Positions 60,655 to 64,000 of a stretch of DNA of 64,000 nucleotides are shown here, piece after piece; the first letter of the stretch is position 1; every line of letters starts with the position of its first letter. Source of the DNA: Pseudomonadota bacterium. GTDB lineage: Bacteria > Desulfobacterota > Desulfobulbia > Desulfobulbales > Desulfocapsaceae. Where the stretch lies: positions 1-64,000 of the forward strand of contig JAHJKP010000013.1 of the NCBI GenBank assembly GCA_018821985.1, read 5' to 3'. Position numbers and translations under genes: made by a program. The notes under the pieces are model-generated. The model was not told where the DNA came from, made no database searches, and saw only the letters and a program-made list of their open reading frames with translations.

Positions 60655-62217
60655 ATGATAAAAGCATTTCTCAAAAAGGCCGGAAACAAACTCAGAAATA
60701 TTGCCAGGAGCGGCAAAAAAGAGCATGGAAAATCGGCTGTTGCGGCGGTGGTACCCCAATCTGCTGCCCATCAGGAATTGCTACCAGCTCAGGCCCCGTC
60801 AGAGCAGCAGCACATGGAGTCTTCAGCACCAGAAAAGGTGTCAAAATCGCATCGTCCTCGGTCCAAGCGAGAGCGCCTGAAGCCCGAGTGGGATCTTTCC
60901 CAGTTTCAGGTCGAACCGGTGGCAGATAAGACCCGCTTTCATGATCTTGATCTGCCCCTTGCCCTGATGCATGCCATTGCTGATCTGGAATTTCAGTTCT
61001 GCACCCCCATTCAGTCCCAGGCCCTGCCGGATGCCCTTCAAGGCAAGGATCTTATTGCCCGGGCCAGCACCGGCACGGGGAAGAGCGCAGTCTTTCTGAT
61101 TACTATTTTCACCAGATTAATGCAGGAGCAAAAACAGGGCGAGACGACTTCAGTGGGTACGCCGCGGGCCCTGATCATCGCCCCCACCCGGGAACTGGTG
61201 ATCCAGATTGTCAAAGATGCCAAGGCATTGGCCAAATACACCTCCTTACGGATCGTCTCCGTCTATGGCGGCACTGATTATCGTAAACAGGAAAAAAGTC
61301 TGACAGAGCAGCACGTGGATGTGGTCGTGGCCACCCCGGGTCGGCTTCTTGATTTTGAGAGTAAGAAGATCCTCCATCTGAACCGGGCCACCATCATGGT
61401 CCTTGATGAGGCCGACCGGATGCTCGATATGGGTTTTATCCCCGATGTGCGCAAGATTATTTACAAGACGCCTCCCAAGGAACAGCGCCAGACCATGCTC
61501 TTTTCGGCCACCTTTACCCCGGAGGTCAGGCAGCTCTCGGCCCAGTGGTGCAAAGATCCCGTCACTGTTGAGACCGAGGCTGATCAGGTGGCAGTCGACA
61601 CGGTGCAGCAGATTGTCTATCTGACGACTACTGCCGAAAAATTCACGGTGCTCTACAATCTGATCGCCAACACGGAGCATGAACGGATCATGGTCTTCAC
61701 CAATATGAAGAATGAGGCCAGAAGGCTCAGTGAGCGACTGGAGCGTCACGGTATCAAATGCACCCTGCTGTCCGGTGATGTCCCCCAGGAAAAAAGGACG
61801 GCGCGCCTCGAGGCCTTCCGCGAGGGGAGGGTCAAGGTGATGATTGCCACCGATGTGGCCGGCCGCGGCATTCATATTGCCGGCATCAGCCATGTGATCA
61901 ACTACACCCTGCCCTATGAACCGGAAGACTATGTGCACCGGATCGGCCGCACCGGCCGGGCCGGGGTCTCCGGGATCTCCATCAGTTTTGCCTGCGAGGA
62001 GGATGCCTTTGTCCTGCCCGAGATAGAAGAGTATATTGGTGAGACCTTGCGCTGCATCCAGCCCGATGAGTCCCTGCTGGCAGCCGTACCGCCAGGCAAG
62101 CCCCGGCCCGCAGGCACCGGTGGTCGGGAGGGCTCAGGCCATGGCCGCTCCAGCGGCGGCGGCAGCCGGGGTGGATCGGGAGCAAGGAGTGGATCGTACA
62201 AAGGAAGAAGGAAATAA
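60655..62217 (+). CDS. DEAD-box RNA helicase (RhlE/RhlB-like)
   Basis: A 520-residue ATP-dependent RNA-unwinding enzyme. An N-terminal basic extension (1-85) precedes the core: Q motif CTPIQSQALPD, Walker A ASTGTGKS, APTRELVIQI, VATPGRLLDF, DEAD in VLDEADRMLDMGF, LFSATF, and in domain 2 ATDVAGRGIHIAGI and HRIGRTGRAG. The C-terminus is a Gly/Ser/Arg-rich RNA-binding tail (about 480-520). The ABC-F gene starts 6 bases after it, so the two are co-transcribed. Confidence 0.95.
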   Translation: MIKAFLKKAGNKLRNIARSGKKEHGKSAVAAVVPQSAAHQELLPAQAPSEQQHMESSAPEKVSKSHRPRSKRERLKPEWDLSQFQVEPVADKTRFHDLDLPLALMHAIADLEFQFCTPIQSQALPDALQGKDLIARASTGTGKSAVFLITIFTRLMQEQKQGETTSVGTPRALIIAPTRELVIQIVKDAKALAKYTSLRIVSVYGGTDYRKQEKSLTEQHVDVVVATPGRLLDFESKKILHLNRATIMVLDEADRMLDMGFIPDVRKIIYKTPPKEQRQTMLFSATFTPEVRQLSAQWCKDPVTVETEADQVAVDTVQQIVYLTTTAEKFTVLYNLIANTEHERIMVFTNMKNEARRLSERLERHGIKCTLLSGDVPQEKRTARLEAFREGRVKVMIATDVAGRGIHIAGISHVINYTLPYEPEDYVHRIGRTGRAGVSGISISFACEEDAFVLPEIEEYIGETLRCIQPDESLLAAVPPGKPRPAGTGGREGSGHGRSSGGGSRGGSGARSGSYKGRRK

Positions 62218-62223
62218 GGACCG

Positions 62224-63852
62224 ATGATTCATCTGACCAATATTACCAAGCAGCATGGCTCCCAGCTTCTTTTTCAGGACGCCAGCCTGCAGATCCTTGC
62301 CTCCAGTCGCGTCGGGCTTGTTGGTCCCAATGGTGCCGGCAAATCAACGATATTCCGTCTGATTGTCAGAGAGGAAGAACCGGACAAGGGAGATATCTCC
62401 TGTGCCAAAAAGACGGTGATCGGCTATTTTTCCCAGGATGTAGGGGATATGGCCGGCCGTTCGGCACTCGCAGAGGTGATGGCGGCCGCCGGTGAAGTCA
62501 CCGCCCTTGGCGAGCAGATGCGGGAGATGGAAGCGTCCATGTCTCTGCCCATGGATGATGAGGCCATGGCAGCCCTGTTGGAGCAGTATGGCAATGCGGT
62601 GGAGGAGTTCGAGCATCGGGGCGGCTATGATCTTGAGGCCCGCGCCCAGGCCGTGCTGACCGGTCTCGGTATTGGTCCGGAAGCCTATCTGCGTCCGGTG
62701 GAGTCCTTCAGCGGCGGCTGGAAGATGCGCATTGCCCTGGCCCGGATTCTGACCATCAATCCGGATGTCCTGCTCCTGGATGAACCGACCAACCATCTCG
62801 ATGTGGAGTCGATTGTCTGGCTGGAGGAATGGCTGGCCAGTGAGTTTAAAGGGGCGCTGCTCATGACCTGTCATGACCGCGATTTCATGAACCGGATTGT
62901 CACCAGGATCATTGAGGTAGCAGGCCAGACCGTGACCACTTACAGTGGCAATTACGATTTTTATCTGCGGGAACGCGAGATCAGGCGTGAGCAGTTGCTG
63001 GCCAGTTACCGTCGCCAGCAGGAGATGCTGGCCAAGGAAGAGGATTTTATCGCCCGCTTTGCGGCTCGGGTTTCTCATGCAGCCCAGGTACAGTCGCGGA
63101 TCAAGAAGTTGGAGAAGATCGAGCGCATCCAGTTGCCCCCCGAACAGAAGGTTGTCCGTTTTGAGTTTGCTGAGCCGCCTCGCAGCGGTGATGATGTGGT
63201 CCGTATGGAAGATCTGTCCAAGGTCTGGTTCCAGGAGGATGGCCAGGAGAAATCGGTCTTTGGCGGCGTGACCGGGGTGATCCGCAGGCAGGAGAAAATT
63301 GCGGTGGTCGGGGTGAACGGTGCCGGTAAATCTACCTTTCTCAAGGTCTTGGCCGGTCAGGTCGAGCCAACAAACGGCACGGTAAATATCGGTGCCAATA
63401 TCCTGCCTGGCTATTTCAGCCAGCATTCCATGGAACTTCTCAATCCGGACTTCACCGTTTTTGAGACGGTCCAGGCGGTCATCCCTACCGGTAATATCGG
63501 GGTGATCCGTAACCTGTGCGCCGCCTTTCTCTTTCAGGGGGATGATGTGGATAAGCGTATTGCCCATCTCTCCGGCGGGGAGAAGAGCCGGGTGGTGCTT
63601 GCCACGCTTCTGGCCCAGCCCCTTAATTTCCTGATCCTGGATGAACCGACCAACCATCTTGATATCCAGTCCAGAGAGGTGCTCCTTGAGGCCCTGCAGA
63701 AATTTACCGGCACCGTTATTCTGGTAAGTCATGATCGGCATTTCCTGCGCCTGCTGGTGGATCGGGTCTTTGCCATAGATCATGGCGCCATGCAGACCTA
63801 TGAGGGTGATTACGGCTATTATCTGAGAAAATCTGCCCAGATGGAACTCTGA
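62224..63852 (+). CDS. ABC-F family ATPase
   Basis: A 542-residue soluble protein with two ATPase domains in one chain and no membrane helix. Walker A: GPNGAGKST and GVNGAGKST. Signatures: ESFSGGWKMR and HLSGGEKSR. Walker B: VLLLDEPTNHLD and FLILDEPTNHLD. A linker of about 80 charged residues joins them (about 245-330). These are ribosome-acting translation factors. Within the family it resembles the Uup/YdiF/YbiT group rather than EttA. It shares a transcript with an RNA helicase. Confidence 0.93.
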   Translation: MIHLTNITKQHGSQLLFQDASLQILASSRVGLVGPNGAGKSTIFRLIVREEEPDKGDISCAKKTVIGYFSQDVGDMAGRSALAEVMAAAGEVTALGEQMREMEASMSLPMDDEAMAALLEQYGNAVEEFEHRGGYDLEARAQAVLTGLGIGPEAYLRPVESFSGGWKMRIALARILTINPDVLLLDEPTNHLDVESIVWLEEWLASEFKGALLMTCHDRDFMNRIVTRIIEVAGQTVTTYSGNYDFYLREREIRREQLLASYRRQQEMLAKEEDFIARFAARVSHAAQVQSRIKKLEKIERIQLPPEQKVVRFEFAEPPRSGDDVVRMEDLSKVWFQEDGQEKSVFGGVTGVIRRQEKIAVVGVNGAGKSTFLKVLAGQVEPTNGTVNIGANILPGYFSQHSMELLNPDFTVFETVQAVIPTGNIGVIRNLCAAFLFQGDDVDKRIAHLSGGEKSRVVLATLLAQPLNFLILDEPTNHLDIQSREVLLEALQKFTGTVILVSHDRHFLRLLVDRVFAIDHGAMQTYEGDYGYYLRKSAQMEL

Positions 63853-64000
63853 GAGATAGCAATAACTGGAGAGTGGTTGTCAGGGCAGTGATGCTTATTG
63901 GTTGAAAAAATATGCAGAGAAGGATAAATATGGTAGAGAAGAGGTTGGCTTTGTAGTTGAGAAGCCTTCTGACGTCGAGATGTCAGGGACAACAAGAAAA
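63853..64000. other. Right-edge non-coding tail
   Basis: No gene, repeat or strong hairpin is recognised in the last 148 bases. Confidence 0.5.

Noticed and set aside
1-64000. CRISPR arrays, tRNA, rRNA or prophage
   Set aside because: No regularly spaced repeats, no tRNA-like cloverleaf noticed by eye and no phage structural genes. A tRNA scan would be needed to exclude short RNA genes fully.

Overview
The window comes from a Gram-negative, probably anaerobic, sulfur-metabolising bacterium. The best guess is Desulfobacterota, Desulfobulbales-like. Evidence: a superoxide reductase (desulfoferrodoxin), tandem rubredoxin and flavodiiron protein set; many multihaem c-type cytochromes; several sulfur-carrier genes (TusA, YedF, DsrE-like, rhodanese, YeeE/YedE); a TonB-dependent nickel-type uptake operon; and Deltaproteobacterial-style PilT and FapA proteins. 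The taxonomic call is inference. I saw no rRNA, tRNA or CRISPR array.

Layout. 1-640: right end of an IS3-family element inserted in a broken gene. 750-1655: an Abi-alpha (DUF4393) protein. 2153-10779: a complete aerotolerance (Bat) operon, moxR-DUF58-DUF4381-batA-batBC-batD-batE, interrupted by a 129-bp palindromic repeat, followed by a DegP protease (10904-12373). 12432-21270 (minus): a nine-gene operon read exbB-exbD-tonB-TonB receptor-binding lipoprotein-two permeases-two ATPases; next to it lie a CooT-like nickel protein and a DUF3842 protein. 22551-28164 (minus): yeeE-tusA-hybrid kinase, then rhodanese and a CCG-domain iron-sulfur protein. 28385-29069: an Ada pseudogene. 29120-37728: bifunctional aldolase/dehydrogenase, zinc-ribbon protein with PilT-type ATPase, ilvD, LysR with yedF, and a CBS protein.

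38306-48546 is the most striking part. It holds a CHASE4 histidine kinase and NarL-type regulator, then six co-directional genes: four multihaem cytochromes with 34 canonical CxxCH sites plus 3 variant ones, a membrane cytochrome b and an NHL propeller. Two related sequence blocks lie on both sides of the cluster. It looks like a regulated respiratory module that passes quinol electrons to periplasmic multihaem cytochromes. No outer-membrane porin is encoded, so extracellular electron transfer is not shown.

48846-55150 (minus): NifM-like prolyl isomerase with FapA/DUF342; then ABC exporter-tatD-tcdA. 55393-59743 (plus): an oxidative-stress island of PerR, a small winged-helix protein, peroxiredoxin, desulfoferrodoxin, double rubredoxin, DsrE-like protein, flavodiiron protein and a small desulforedoxin-like protein. 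59846-63852: NUDIX hydrolase, DEAD-box helicase and ABC-F ATPase.

Repeat structure is rich. There is a small element inside two protein-coding genes (27624-27702 and 52471-52529), a family of related terminator hairpins (21368, 22268, 26460), and the blocks flanking the cytochrome cluster.
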